Below are positions 1-5,747 of a stretch of 42,833 nucleotides of DNA, piece by piece; within the stretch, counting starts at the first letter, position 1, and each line of letters opens with the position of its first letter. The notes beneath the pieces are model-generated. The model was not told the origin of the DNA, searched no databases, and worked only from the letters and a program-made list of their open reading frames with translations. The DNA lies in NCBI GenBank assembly GCA_964526325.1, contig CAZGKM010000012.1, positions 1-42,833 of the forward strand. Direction: 5' to 3'. Source of the DNA: JACPHD01 sp964526325 (GTDB taxonomy: Bacteria > Patescibacteriota > Patescibacteriia > Patescibacteriales > GWC2-42-12). Made by a program: the position numbers and the translations under genes.

Positions 1-296
1 TTACAAAAGGCTTGGCGCTTGGCCTGGGAATTAAAAAAAATATTACCAGTCCGACGTTTGTTTTAATGAAAATTTACCGCGTTAAATCATTAAATATTAA
101 ATTTTTAGTCCATATTGACGCTTACAGAATTAAATCAGCCGATGACTTAACGGCAATTGGCGCTAATGAATATTTTAACCGGACCGATACGGTAACCGTT
201 ATCGAATGGGCCGATAAAATAAAAAAAATCTTGCCCAAAAAAACAAGATTAATTAAAATAAGTATTAATAAAAACTCTAGAACTATTTATTATTAA
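1..296 (+). CDS. tsaE: tRNA t6A biosynthesis ATPase TsaE (5' partial)
   Basis: This is the C-terminal part of TsaE, the P-loop ATPase that works with TsaB and TsaD in making threonylcarbamoyladenosine at A37 of ANN-decoding tRNAs. The frame is open to the window edge: the codons before the first internal start read TKGLALGLGI, which continues the family pattern GKTTFTKGLAKGLGI, so the Walker A segment lies upstream of the window. Visible family signatures are SPTFVLMKIY, the HIDAYRI segment (usual H-x-D-x-Y-R) and VIEWADKI near the end (usual EW..). The C-terminus is complete, stopping at 294-296. A hypothetical gene follows 10 bp later on the same strand, probably in the same transcript. Identification is confident although the nucleotide-binding loop cannot be seen. 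Confidence 0.9.
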   Translation, partial: TKGLALGLGIKKNITSPTFVLMKIYRVKSLNIKFLVHIDAYRIKSADDLTAIGANEYFNRTDTVTVIEWADKIKKILPKKTRLIKISINKNSRTIYY

Positions 297-306
297 AACA
301 AAAAAT

Positions 307-687
307 ATGCCAAAATTATCCTTTGAATCAATGCCTTATGAAGCTTATCAGCCACATTTTGCTGATGTTAAATATCTAAGCAGAATTGTGGAATTACAAG
401 CCAAGCAAAAAGAAATTGAAGAAAAAATTACATCAACCGAAGGCGATGAGAAAAAAATATTAGAAATGAACCTTAAAAACATAAAAAAACAAATATTCAG
501 ATATAATGAATCGTTTAGCAAACACGGAAAAATAAAACAATTAGGAACGTTAAAAAAAATTGCCGGAGACAATAATGTAGCTGAAATAATTGATTTTAAA
601 AAGAAACAAAAAAATGAAAAAAAAGATTTCGAAGTAAGTAACGATTTTTTAAACAGCTTAGAAGAATTCAAAGCAAGAAAAAATTAA
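307..687 (+). CDS. hypothetical coiled-coil protein, 126 aa
   Basis: I do not recognise a family. The protein is soluble, very rich in Lys and Glu, with no signal peptide or membrane segment. A central stretch (about residues 28-70, with repeated VELQAKQKEIEEK and EMNLKNIKKQ patterns) is likely a coiled coil or long helical hairpin, and the C-terminal part is charged and probably flexible. It starts 10 bp after tsaE and ends just before a bidirectional terminator at 713-741, so it is probably the last gene of the tsaE transcript. The long ORF on the opposite strand here is Phe/Ser-rich, as expected for an antisense shadow of a Lys/Glu-rich gene, which supports this strand as the real one. Confidence 0.65.
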   Translation: MPKLSFESMPYEAYQPHFADVKYLSRIVELQAKQKEIEEKITSTEGDEKKILEMNLKNIKKQIFRYNESFSKHGKIKQLGTLKKIAGDNNVAEIIDFKKKQKNEKKDFEVSNDFLNSLEEFKARKN

Positions 688-710
688 AAAACCAATCTAT
701 TAAAAATAAA

Positions 711-1184
711 TTAAAAAGAGGAATTAATAACCTCTTTTTTGTTTATACCTATTAAAAACGCGGCTACTCCAGCTACAATCATAATATCAGCCAAATTAAA
801 TACGGTAAAATATTTTAAATCAAAATAATCAATCACAAAACCATATTTAATTCTGTCAAATAAATTACTGCTTGCGCCCGCGATAATAAACAATAGCGCT
901 CCCGCTTGGCCAATCTGCAGTTTTTTAAAGTAAAAGAGGCCGAATGATATTAAAATCATTATTATTAAAACAATTAAAATTATTATCGGCCAGCCGCCTA
1001 AAGGCAAGGAAAAAGCAATATAATAATTATTTTTATAATTAAATTTTAAAATTTCGCCAAATAAATTAAATTCGCTTGTCTGATTCGTGAAAGCAAAAAC
1101 TTTTAAAAGCCTATCCAGACCAATAAAAAAAATGGCAGCCAAATTAATAGCTATCATTTTTTTTATCTCTCTTGAAGTTTGCAT
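711..1184 (-). CDS. lspA: lipoprotein signal peptidase II
   Basis: LspA is the inner-membrane aspartyl protease that removes the signal peptide from prolipoproteins after lipidation. The 157-aa length is normal. Four membrane segments are visible (about residues 11-28, 59-84, 92-108 and 130-146). Family motifs are all present: an N-terminal D-R-L-L-K, NNYYIAFS in the position of N.G.AF, GASSNLFDR followed by G-F-V-I-D-Y (first catalytic Asp), and VFNLADIMIVAG (second catalytic Asp). It lies 85 bp downstream of dksA on the same strand and is probably cotranscribed. The lipoprotein gene at 3381 is an obvious client. The last codons overlap a bidirectional terminator. Confidence 0.93.
   Translation of the reverse strand: MQTSREIKKMIAINLAAIFFIGLDRLLKVFAFTNQTSEFNLFGEILKFNYKNNYYIAFSLPLGGWPIIILIVLIIMILISFGLFYFKKLQIGQAGALLFIIAGASSNLFDRIKYGFVIDYFDLKYFTVFNLADIMIVAGVAAFLIGINKKEVINSSF
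713..741. terminator. bidirectional terminator between converging genes
   Basis: AAAAAGAGG and CCTCTTTTTT form a 9-bp stem around an AATTAATAA loop, with a T-run on both strands. It closes the plus-strand tsaE operon and overlaps the last codons of lspA on the minus strand. Confidence 0.75.
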
Positions 1185-1269
1185 GGTAATTAATAAAACA
1201 AAATATTGACCTGGCTATCTTTATTAAAATCTAAACATCTGGCGGATTTAATATCTTTAAGCATAAATC

Positions 1270-1641
1270 TTAAACCATTTTTTGCAGCTTTGTTTTACAG
1301 GCTATGCAAGTATTTGCTACCGGCCTGGCTATAAGTCGCTTCTCGCCTATTTCTTTTTTGCAGTATTTACATATGCCGTAATTCCCTTTGGCAATTCTTT
1401 CCAAGGCATTATTAATATCCCGCAAAGCGCTTTCTAAAACTTTTTCTGTCGCTAAATTGGTAGTATATTCATCAATTTCTTGAACGCTTTCATCGCTCTT
1501 GTCGCCATAATCAGGAAATTTTGTATGATGTTCGTCTTTTGCGTGTTCGTCTTTCTTGGTAAAACTTTTCAAGTCCTCGCTTAACTGCTTCTTACTGGCC
1601 AGTAAATCTTTTTTAATTTTCTCTATAGCTTTTTTGTCCAT
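1270..1641 (-). CDS. dksA: DksA/TraR-family zinc-finger protein
   Basis: Proteins of this family bind the RNA polymerase secondary channel and modulate initiation, often with ppGpp. The 123-aa product has an N-terminal helical part (about residues 1-75, KKAIEKIKKDLLASKKQL) and a C-terminal C4 zinc finger, C-x2-C then C-x2-C, in YGICKYCKKEIGEKRL and ANTCIACKTK. A longer frame opens at 1710, but the extra 23 residues are low-complexity and cross the palindrome at 1692-1719; the ATG at 1641 (MDKKAIEK) matches the usual family N-terminus, so I chose it. Promoter TTGCAA-17-TATATT lies at 1729-1757 and lspA follows downstream. The exact role (stress regulator or other TraR-like factor) cannot be told from sequence. 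Confidence 0.85.
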   Translation of the reverse strand: MDKKAIEKIKKDLLASKKQLSEDLKSFTKKDEHAKDEHHTKFPDYGDKSDESVQEIDEYTTNLATEKVLESALRDINNALERIAKGNYGICKYCKKEIGEKRLIARPVANTCIACKTKLQKMV

Positions 1642-1691
1642 ATTATTAATATTATTGCAAAAACAAACTTCGATAATTTGACTTAAAATAA

Positions 1692-1719
1692 AATTTATTC
1701 TTGATAACAAGAATAAATT
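1692..1719. repeat. 12-bp-arm palindrome in the dksA leader
   Basis: AATTTATTCTTG and CAAGAATAAATT form a perfect inverted repeat around a 4-base spacer. It starts a few bases after the predicted transcription start of dksA, so it could be an operator or a 5'-UTR hairpin. No T-run follows on the minus strand, so it is not a terminator. Confidence 0.5.
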
Positions 1720-1728
1720 ATTACTTAC

Positions 1729-1757
1729 AATATACGCTATAAATGGCTTTTTTGCAA
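1729..1757 (-). promoter_or_regulatory. promoter of dksA-lspA
   Basis: On the minus strand TTGCAA (1752-1757) and TATATT (1729-1734) are separated by exactly 17 bp. The predicted start lies near 1722, about 80 bases before the dksA ATG. Confidence 0.6.
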
Positions 1758-1778
1758 GCTTTATTTATCGAAAATAAA

Positions 1779-1804
1779 AAGGAGCCCAGAACGGGCCCCT
1801 TTTA
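1779..1804 (-). terminator. minus-strand terminator of the orphan transcript
   Basis: On the minus strand GGGGCCC-GTTCT-GGGCTCC folds into a 7-bp stem (one G-U) followed by TTTTTATTTT. It separates the orphan transcript that starts near 2114 from the dksA promoter. Confidence 0.75.
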
Positions 1805-1984
1805 TATATAAAATTATTATATAGGCCGTAACTGAGCTCCATCCCTAAAGATATATTCCTTGTCCATCCAGTGGATAGATAAGAAAATCCCTAATCTTCA
1901 AGGTTTAAAGCTTTTTCGCCCTCTTTAAAAAGCAATTTTCTACCAACCATTTGGTAATCCTTCTAAATATTTTTATAAGAAGGC

Positions 1985-2101
1985 CTACCTTTTTTTTATT
2001 TTTGTTTTATATTCGGCTATGTGGGCGCTAGCCTTATATGTTAGTAGAAAATAGAAAAATTTACCCAAACCTAAAGTTTCGGAAAATCTTTCCTTAAGCA
2101 T
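1985..2101 (-). CDS. possible 38-aa cationic small protein
   Basis: The frame starts with ATG about 13 bases after the predicted transcription start at 2114, so it would be almost leaderless. The product has a short hydrophobic-aromatic centre (GKFFYFLLTY) and a basic tail (EYKTKIKKR). A longer upstream extension of the frame to 2188 would start before the promoter and is rejected. No homologue is recognised. The gene is listed because the promoter position fits, but the whole transcript could equally be non-coding. Confidence 0.25.
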   Translation of the reverse strand: MLKERFSETLGLGKFFYFLLTYKASAHIAEYKTKIKKR

Positions 2102-2120
2102 ATTGTAATGACCTAATATA

Positions 2121-2149
2121 AGTATAACACTATAAATAAAATAAGTCAA
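2121..2149 (-). promoter_or_regulatory. strong promoter of the orphan transcript
   Basis: On the minus strand TTGACT (2144-2149) and TATACT (2121-2126) are 17 bp apart, one of the best sigma-70-type matches in the window. Initiation is expected near 2114. Confidence 0.7.
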
Positions 2150-2210
2150 TATTCTATAATAATAACACCATATCTTAATATTAGCCAATTTCTACAATAT
2201 AATTTATAAA

Positions 2211-2320
2211 TGTAGATTTAAGTCTACATTAACGTAGACTTAAGTCTGATATTTATCCACATATGCTACTCTCTATCCACATCTTAACAATAACTTAAGT
2301 CTACATTTCTGTGGACTTAA
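2211..2320. repeat. cluster of three TTAAGTCYACA palindromes with two DnaA-box-like sites
   Basis: Three inverted repeats share the half-site TTAAGTC(T/C)ACA: 2211-2228 (one mismatch), AGACTTAAGTCT at 2236-2247, and 2295-2305 paired with 2310-2320. Between them lie TTATCCACA (2253-2261, a consensus DnaA box) and CTATCCACA (2273-2281). The same palindrome family recurs at 17995-18068. They may be binding sites for an unknown regulator or a dispersed hairpin family. Confidence 0.5.
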
Positions 2321-2327
2321 TTATTTG

Positions 2328-2399
2328 AGGCCAGGATGGGAATTGAACCCATGCATAAGAGTTTTGCAGACTCTCGCCTTACCGCTTGGCTACCTGGCC
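2328..2399 (-). tRNA. tRNA-Cys (GCA)
   Basis: The minus strand folds into a full cloverleaf: acceptor GGCCAGG/CCTGGCC (7 bp), anticodon stem AGAGT/ACTCT with loop CTGCAAA giving anticodon GCA, and T arm ATGGG-TTCAATT-CCCAT. The discriminator is U, the usual base for tRNA-Cys. CCA is not encoded. Promoter TTGTTT-17-TATATT lies just upstream at 2432-2460. Confidence 0.95.
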
Positions 2400-2431
2400 A
2401 TAAATCCAAATTTAGTATTAAATCTTTATTA

Positions 2432-2460
2432 AATATACCAAATAAAAAATCTTAAAACAA
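2432..2460 (-). promoter_or_regulatory. promoter of tRNA-Cys
   Basis: On the minus strand TTGTTT (2455-2460) and TATATT (2432-2437) are 17 bp apart, placing the start about 25 bases before the mature tRNA 5' end. Confidence 0.5.
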
Positions 2461-2526
2461 GTTTATCCCGTGAAATAATTTGGCAAAAAGCGAAATTCCC
2501 GCCTCGCAAAATTTCATAGGGTAAAC
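2461..2526. repeat. imperfect inverted-repeat element (66 bp)
   Basis: The ends are GTTTA-CCC inverted repeats: the left arm starts GTTTATCCCGTGAAAT and the right arm ends TTTCATAGGGTAAAC, about 20 positions with few mismatches and one size difference. The centre carries GCGAAATTCCCGCC. It lies between genes and is similar in design, not in sequence, to the elements at 24135 and 42667. It is probably a dispersed hairpin (REP- or MITE-like) sequence. Confidence 0.5.
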
Positions 2527-2545
2527 AAAACACCCATGGAGGGTG
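2522..2545 (-). terminator. terminator after the 3D-domain gene
   Basis: On the minus strand CACCC-TCCAT-GGGTG is followed by TTTTGTTT, 32 bases after the stop of the 3D-domain gene. The stem is only 5 bp, so efficiency may be moderate. Confidence 0.5.
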
Positions 2546-2576
2546 CGTTCTACGAATAACATATTTTTACTTTAAA

Positions 2577-3137
2577 TTATTTCAAAACCTCTATTTTAGC
2601 TATTTTTATTCCAAAATTTATTGCATCGGGTTTTTCTACCATCCAAACATCTATTCTGTCGGAAAATCTCTTATTCATTCTATCTCGTACAACAAATACA
2701 CGATCGCCAAATAATTCCGGTATTTTTACCTTTGATCCAAATGGCAAAAAATTAGCCGCAATCGTATCTTCAATCCCATAGTCACAAACATTAAAATTAT
2801 TAGCGGTTATACAAGGCGAATCATCAGTTTGACCAACTTCTGAATTATAGGCAGATATGGTAACGTTTTTAGAAAAATCAATTATAACTTCTGGGTTTTC
2901 CGGTAATTTTCCATTAAATTCTGTAATATTAGTATTTATATCTTGATTAACTTCATTTTGATTAGAAATTATACCTTGTTCTTGGCCAATATTAGAGTTT
3001 TCTACTGTTTGGCTTGCCATTAATGGCGCCGGAAATAATAAAAATTCAAAAAACAAAATAGCGACTAAAAAAATAACCATTTTTTTGGCTTGTTTTAGTG
3101 ATATTATTTTATTATGATTTTTCTTTAAAGCTTCCAT
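2577..3137 (-). CDS. secreted 3D-domain protein (putative murein-acting enzyme)
   Basis: The C-terminal half (about residues 90-186) is a 3D domain, named for three conserved Asp residues and related to the MltA/RlpA double-psi beta-barrel of peptidoglycan-cleaving proteins. Visible landmarks are VTISAYNSEVGQTDDSPC, TIAANFLPFGSKVKIPELFG, VVRDRMNKRF and DRIDVWM. Residues 19-42 form a signal anchor or signal peptide (KKMVIFLVAILFFEFLLFPAP..AS), so the domain acts outside the membrane. A low-complexity Asn/Gln-rich linker joins the two. It is a single gene with its own promoter (3228-3256) and an attenuator-like hairpin between promoter and start (3165-3206). No Shine-Dalgarno sequence is visible. 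Muralytic activity is expected from the family, not demonstrated. Confidence 0.8.
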   Translation of the reverse strand: MEALKKNHNKIISLKQAKKMVIFLVAILFFEFLLFPAPLMASQTVENSNIGQEQGIISNQNEVNQDINTNITEFNGKLPENPEVIIDFSKNVTISAYNSEVGQTDDSPCITANNFNVCDYGIEDTIAANFLPFGSKVKIPELFGDRVFVVRDRMNKRFSDRIDVWMVEKPDAINFGIKIAKIEVLK

Positions 3138-3164
3138 ATTAGCTAATTTTAGATATTTTGTATA

Positions 3165-3206
3165 TAAAAAACCCTATCATTTCCTCCGAGGAATAATTAG
3201 ATAGGG
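3165..3206 (-). promoter_or_regulatory. leader terminator/attenuator before the 3D-domain gene
   Basis: On the minus strand CCCTATC and GATAGGG enclose a second small stem (TTCCTC/GAGGAA) and are followed by TTTTTTATAT. It lies downstream of the predicted promoter and 28 bases before the ATG, so transcription must pass this intrinsic-terminator shape to reach the gene. No known riboswitch aptamer fits in the roughly 45 bases available. Confidence 0.55.
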
Positions 3207-3227
3207 ATTTTCTTGTCTTATATAATA

Positions 3228-3256
3228 ATGGTATCACGGATACGCCCTAAAGTCAA
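3228..3256 (-). promoter_or_regulatory. promoter of the 3D-domain gene
   Basis: On the minus strand TTGACT (3251-3256) and TACCAT (3228-3233) are 17 bp apart. The start would be near 3221, just before the attenuator hairpin. Confidence 0.55.
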
Positions 3257-3278
3257 TCTGGCTACCGGCAGGCAGACC

Positions 3279-3307
3279 TTGCATTATATTTAATTTTATG
3301 TTATTAT
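3279..3307 (+). promoter_or_regulatory. promoter of the lipoprotein gene
   Basis: TTGCAT (3279-3284) and TATTAT (3302-3307) are 17 bp apart. An upstream in-frame ATG at 3306 falls inside the -10 hexamer, which supports the start at 3381. Confidence 0.6.
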
Positions 3308-3380
3308 GCAAAATCAGTTCTTTAAAAATAATACTATAAATCTTATAACATTATATTTTACCTATAAGGAGGGCAAAAAG

Positions 3381-3923
3381 ATGAAAACAAAAATTTTTAC
3401 GGTCATTTTTATTTGTCTACCGCTTTTATTGATAATAAGTTGTGGCGGCAAAAGATATGCAACGTTAAAAACCGATAAAGACGGTACTGTAACCCATGAA
3501 GATTGGAATATAAGTTTTCTCCAGCTGTCGGTTAGCCCATTGGCTTTGGCCGAATCATACAGAATAAAAAAACAAGCCGACACATACGAAAAAATGATGA
3601 CGGGTCTGCAGGAAGGTAGAACGGTAGCCGCAAATAGCGGAAAATTTCTTATCGGGCTTATCAATAATAGTCCTTCTCGTGGAGTATATTTATTTCACCC
3701 GGAAATACCCGGCATGAAATTAATTGCTGACCCAAACGGCGGTTTTCAAATCTTTGAAGTCCGGGATATGCCTTATGAAATAGCTATCTATGAAATGAAC
3801 GGAAAGTTAGCTAAGCAAATAAGGCCAAGGTATGAGCCGGATTATGAAGAAAAAATCGCCCACAAAAAACTCGTGGGCAATTTACTCGTAGATTTTGTTA
3901 TAAAAGTTAACGGAACCTATTAA
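3381..3923 (+). CDS. orphan lipoprotein, 180 aa
   Basis: The start at 3381 has a full Shine-Dalgarno (AAGGAGGG, 3366-3373), rare in this window. The N-terminus is a lipoprotein signal: MKTKIF, a hydrophobic stretch, then LIISC followed by GG, so Cys22 should be lipidated and cut by LspA (encoded at 711). The mature part is hydrophilic, about 160 residues, and I recognise no domain. A central YRIKKQADTYEKM helix is followed by a probable beta-rich region (GVYLFHPEIPGMKLIADPNGGFQIFEVRD). The gene stands alone: its own promoter (3279-3307), and a palindrome plus terminator directly after the stop. The GC-richer codons and strong ribosome site differ from its neighbours and could point to transfer or high expression. 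Confidence 0.75.
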   Translation: MKTKIFTVIFICLPLLLIISCGGKRYATLKTDKDGTVTHEDWNISFLQLSVSPLALAESYRIKKQADTYEKMMTGLQEGRTVAANSGKFLIGLINNSPSRGVYLFHPEIPGMKLIADPNGGFQIFEVRDMPYEIAIYEMNGKLAKQIRPRYEPDYEEKIAHKKLVGNLLVDFVIKVNGTY

Positions 3924-3972
3924 TAGGTTCCGGGAATAAACCGGGGACCCCTCATAGGATCCCCTCTTTTTA
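3911..3972 (+). terminator. palindrome and terminator after the lipoprotein gene
   Basis: A perfect 22-bp palindrome at 3911-3932 (arms CGGAACCTATT) contains the stop codon. A second hairpin, GGGGACCC paired with GGATCCCC at 3943-3964, is followed by CTTTTTATT. The second is a standard terminator; the first may protect the mRNA end. Confidence 0.7.
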
Positions 3973-3984
3973 TTAAAAATAATT

Positions 3985-4413
3985 TTATTCTGTCGTTACG
4001 TTTAAATCACTTCCGCTACCCCCTCCGGGTAAATTAGTAAACACAAAATAAGTTATGGAGTAAGCCGCGACAATAATAATCAGCCCGATTACCGCACGCG
4101 TTAATGTATTTTTAGCGATTGTAACTTTTTCCTCGTCACCACCGGCCGTCATCCAGTTATAGCCGGCATAAATGATTAAAACCAAAAAAATTATGCCTAA
4201 TAATCCTAAAAAAGTGCTAATCGCAATTTGTATCATCTTCGGCATGGCGTTAGTCTCAACTTTTTCACCCCAACCTTTAGCGCCTGCTTTATCCAGCTGA
4301 TTAAAAATTTCTTTCCCCGTACTGGCATGACAAAATTGAAAGGCTAAAAAATTGTTAATTAAAAAAATAACCGGCAATAATACAAAAATAAATTTATTAT
4401 ATTTTTTTATCAT
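3985..4413 (-). CDS. T4SS-type pilin paralogue 8, 142 aa
   Basis: This is the last of eight tandem paralogues resembling the T4SS_pilin family (PF18895) found in Patescibacteria and, in topology, VirB2/TrbC pilins. A signal peptide (cut probably after CHAS, about residue 31) is followed by a short exposed region, a first membrane helix (about 64-84), a short charged loop and a second helix (about 106-130). The array hallmark is YAGYNWMTAGGDEEKVTIAK between the helices. The tail PGGGSGSDLNVTTE is longer and Gly/Ser-rich compared with most siblings. The gene starts 5 bp after paralogue 7. Pilus assembly, secretion or DNA uptake are all possible; no ATPase or channel gene is nearby. Confidence 0.75.
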   Translation of the reverse strand: MIKKYNKFIFVLLPVIFLINNFLAFQFCHASTGKEIFNQLDKAGAKGWGEKVETNAMPKMIQIAISTFLGLLGIIFLVLIIYAGYNWMTAGGDEEKVTIAKNTLTRAVIGLIIIVAAYSITYFVFTNLPGGGSGSDLNVTTE

Positions 4414-4418
4414 ACTAA

Positions 4419-4820
4419 TTATAAAATTGTGTTAGTTGCTGTAAACATTAATTTAGCCATTACCCAAACGCTAATCGCATATGCGCTGATAGTTATGATC
4501 AAGCCGATAATCGCTCGCGTCAGCGTGTCTTTAGCCTTATTAACCTTTTCCTCTTCGCCCTGCGCCGTCATCCAGTTATAGCCGGCATAAATTATTAAAA
4601 CCAAAAATATAACTCCGAGCAATCCTAAAAAGGCCTGAATAACTATGCCGACGATTTCTGCCAGCTTATATTGATCCGCGGATGCGTAAGGCGCATTAGC
4701 CGCATTTGACCCTCCTTCTCCTACAGTTTTCAAATTATCAAAAGCCGGACTAGAAGCTAAAGCAAGCGCAGGCAGAATTAGCATCAGCAAAAATATTAAA
4801 ATTACTATTTTTTTTACCAT
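4419..4820 (-). CDS. T4SS-type pilin paralogue 7, 133 aa
   Basis: It has the same plan as its neighbours: signal peptide (to about residue 22, ALALAS), variable outer segment (FDNLKTVGEGGSNAANAPYAS), then two membrane helices joined by GYNWMTAQGEEEKVNKAKDT. It is closest to paralogue 6: the two genes share a 61-bp identical stretch over the loop region (4520-4580 and 4988-5048), which indicates recent duplication or gene conversion. The intergenic distance to paralogue 6 is 36 bp. No Shine-Dalgarno sequence is evident. Confidence 0.75.
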   Translation of the reverse strand: MVKKIVILIFLLMLILPALALASSPAFDNLKTVGEGGSNAANAPYASADQYKLAEIVGIVIQAFLGLLGVIFLVLIIYAGYNWMTAQGEEEKVNKAKDTLTRAIIGLIITISAYAISVWVMAKLMFTATNTIL

Positions 4821-4856
4821 AAAATTAATTTTAGTTTATTCTGTAACCTCTATTTT

Positions 4857-5300
4857 TTATGGTGCGGGCGCCGGAGTAGCTGGAGCAGATGTGGCGCCTT
4901 TTAAAGTTCCCGCCTCTAACCTAGCCATTACAAAAACGCTAATAGCGTAAGCCGCGACTATTATAATAACGCCGACAATAGCCCGCTTCAGCGTGTCTTT
5001 AGCCTTATTAACCTTTTCCTCTTCGCCCTGCGCCGTCATCCAGTTATAACCGGCATAAAGTATATAAGTTAAAAGCAAAACACCGACAATACTTAAAAAG
5101 GTATTAATGACGATTTGGATAAGCGACAATAAATCGCCGGAAGTATCATAACCGCCATCGAAACCGGCCTGCGCCGCCTCGGAAACTACTTTATCATTCA
5201 TATCCTCTTTTAAAAAAGCCGCAGAGCAAAAATTGCCTGCTAAAAAAATAAAAAAAACTAATATTACAGCCAAATAAAATTTTCTATTTTTATATATCAT
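4857..5300 (-). CDS. T4SS-type pilin paralogue 6, 147 aa
   Basis: Signal peptide to about residue 28 (FCSAA), an acidic outer segment (FLKEDMNDKVVSEAAQAGFDGGYD), two membrane helices and the loop GYNWMTAQGEEEKVNKAKDT. It differs from its siblings by an Ala/Pro tail after the second helix (SAPATPAPAP), which probably lies outside the membrane as a flexible tether. The loop-coding DNA is identical to that of paralogue 7 over 61 bp. It lies 15 bp downstream of paralogue 5. Confidence 0.75.
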   Translation of the reverse strand: MIYKNRKFYLAVILVFFIFLAGNFCSAAFLKEDMNDKVVSEAAQAGFDGGYDTSGDLLSLIQIVINTFLSIVGVLLLTYILYAGYNWMTAQGEEEKVNKAKDTLKRAIVGVIIIVAAYAISVFVMARLEAGTLKGATSAPATPAPAP

Positions 5301-5315
5301 AAATAATCTTCTAAA

Positions 5316-5687
5316 TTAAAACAGTTTGCTGAAAATAAATGCCCAGATAGCGTAAGCGCCAACCACTATAATTATGCCGATAATAGCCCTGTTAATAGTA
5401 TCTTTTGCCTTAGTAACTTTTTCCTCTTCGCCGCGCGCCGTCATCCAGTTATAACCGGCATAAATCATTAAAATTAAAAAAATTAAACCAACTAAAGCCA
5501 GAACAACGCTTATTACGGTTCCGATTGCCGTTGATAAACCGAGCTCCTCAGATTCTTGATATGGCCCTTTTGTAGTTCCAACTTCCTGAAGTTTTTCTAA
5601 AGCAGGATTAGCGGCTAAAGCCAATTGCGGTAATATAATAATCGCCAAACAAATCGGTAAAATAATTTTTGAATATTTTTTTATCAT
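5316..5687 (-). CDS. T4SS-type pilin paralogue 5, 123 aa
   Basis: The shortest member of the array. Signal peptide to about residue 26 (LALAA), outer segment NPALEKLQEVGTTKGPYQES, then helix, loop GYNWMTARGEEEKVTKAKDT and a final helix ending IFSKLF with no tail. It belongs with paralogues 6-8 by its EEEKV loop, while paralogues 2-4 carry NEQ in the same place. The upstream gap of 60 bp holds no obvious signal. Confidence 0.75.
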   Translation of the reverse strand: MIKKYSKIILPICLAIIILPQLALAANPALEKLQEVGTTKGPYQESEELGLSTAIGTVISVVLALVGLIFLILMIYAGYNWMTARGEEEKVTKAKDTINRAIIGIIIVVGAYAIWAFIFSKLF

Positions 5688-5747
5688 TATATCTTTACAT
5701 TCTAATTAATTACTTATAATAGTAACTTTAATAATTTATAAAATTAT

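Larger units (their letters stand above)
1779..2114 (-). ncRNA. candidate structured small RNA or micro-protein mRNA, about 335 nt
   Basis: A near-ideal promoter (2121-2149) and a strong terminator (1779-1804) bracket a minus-strand transcript with no recognisable gene. Several local hairpins follow one another on the RNA: CTTCT/AGAAG (about 1961-1982), TACCAA/TTGGTA (about 1940-1955), GCTTTTT/AAAAAGC (about 1911-1934) and ATCCA-C-TGGAT (about 1866-1876). I checked for RNase P RNA, tmRNA, SRP RNA and 6S RNA: the universal RNase P blocks, a tmRNA tRNA-like end and the SRP tetraloop region are not visible. Two short reading frames lie inside: 38 codons at 1985-2101 and 19 codons at 1891-1950, the latter with AGAAGG eight bases before its ATG. 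The transcript may be a non-coding RNA, a mRNA for tiny proteins, or both. Confidence 0.4.

Noticed and set aside
1820..1950. Longer protein made by reading through the TAG of the 19-codon frame or by frameshift
   Set aside because: The downstream stretch ending RDGAQLRPI is in a different frame with its own upstream stop, and nothing supports TAG recoding in this window.
1779..2114. RNase P RNA, tmRNA, SRP RNA or 6S RNA
   Set aside because: AAGGAAAG near the 5' end looked like the start of RNase P RNA, but the following conserved blocks and the 3' block are missing. There is no tRNA-like end for tmRNA, no SRP tetraloop region, and no long single hairpin for 6S.
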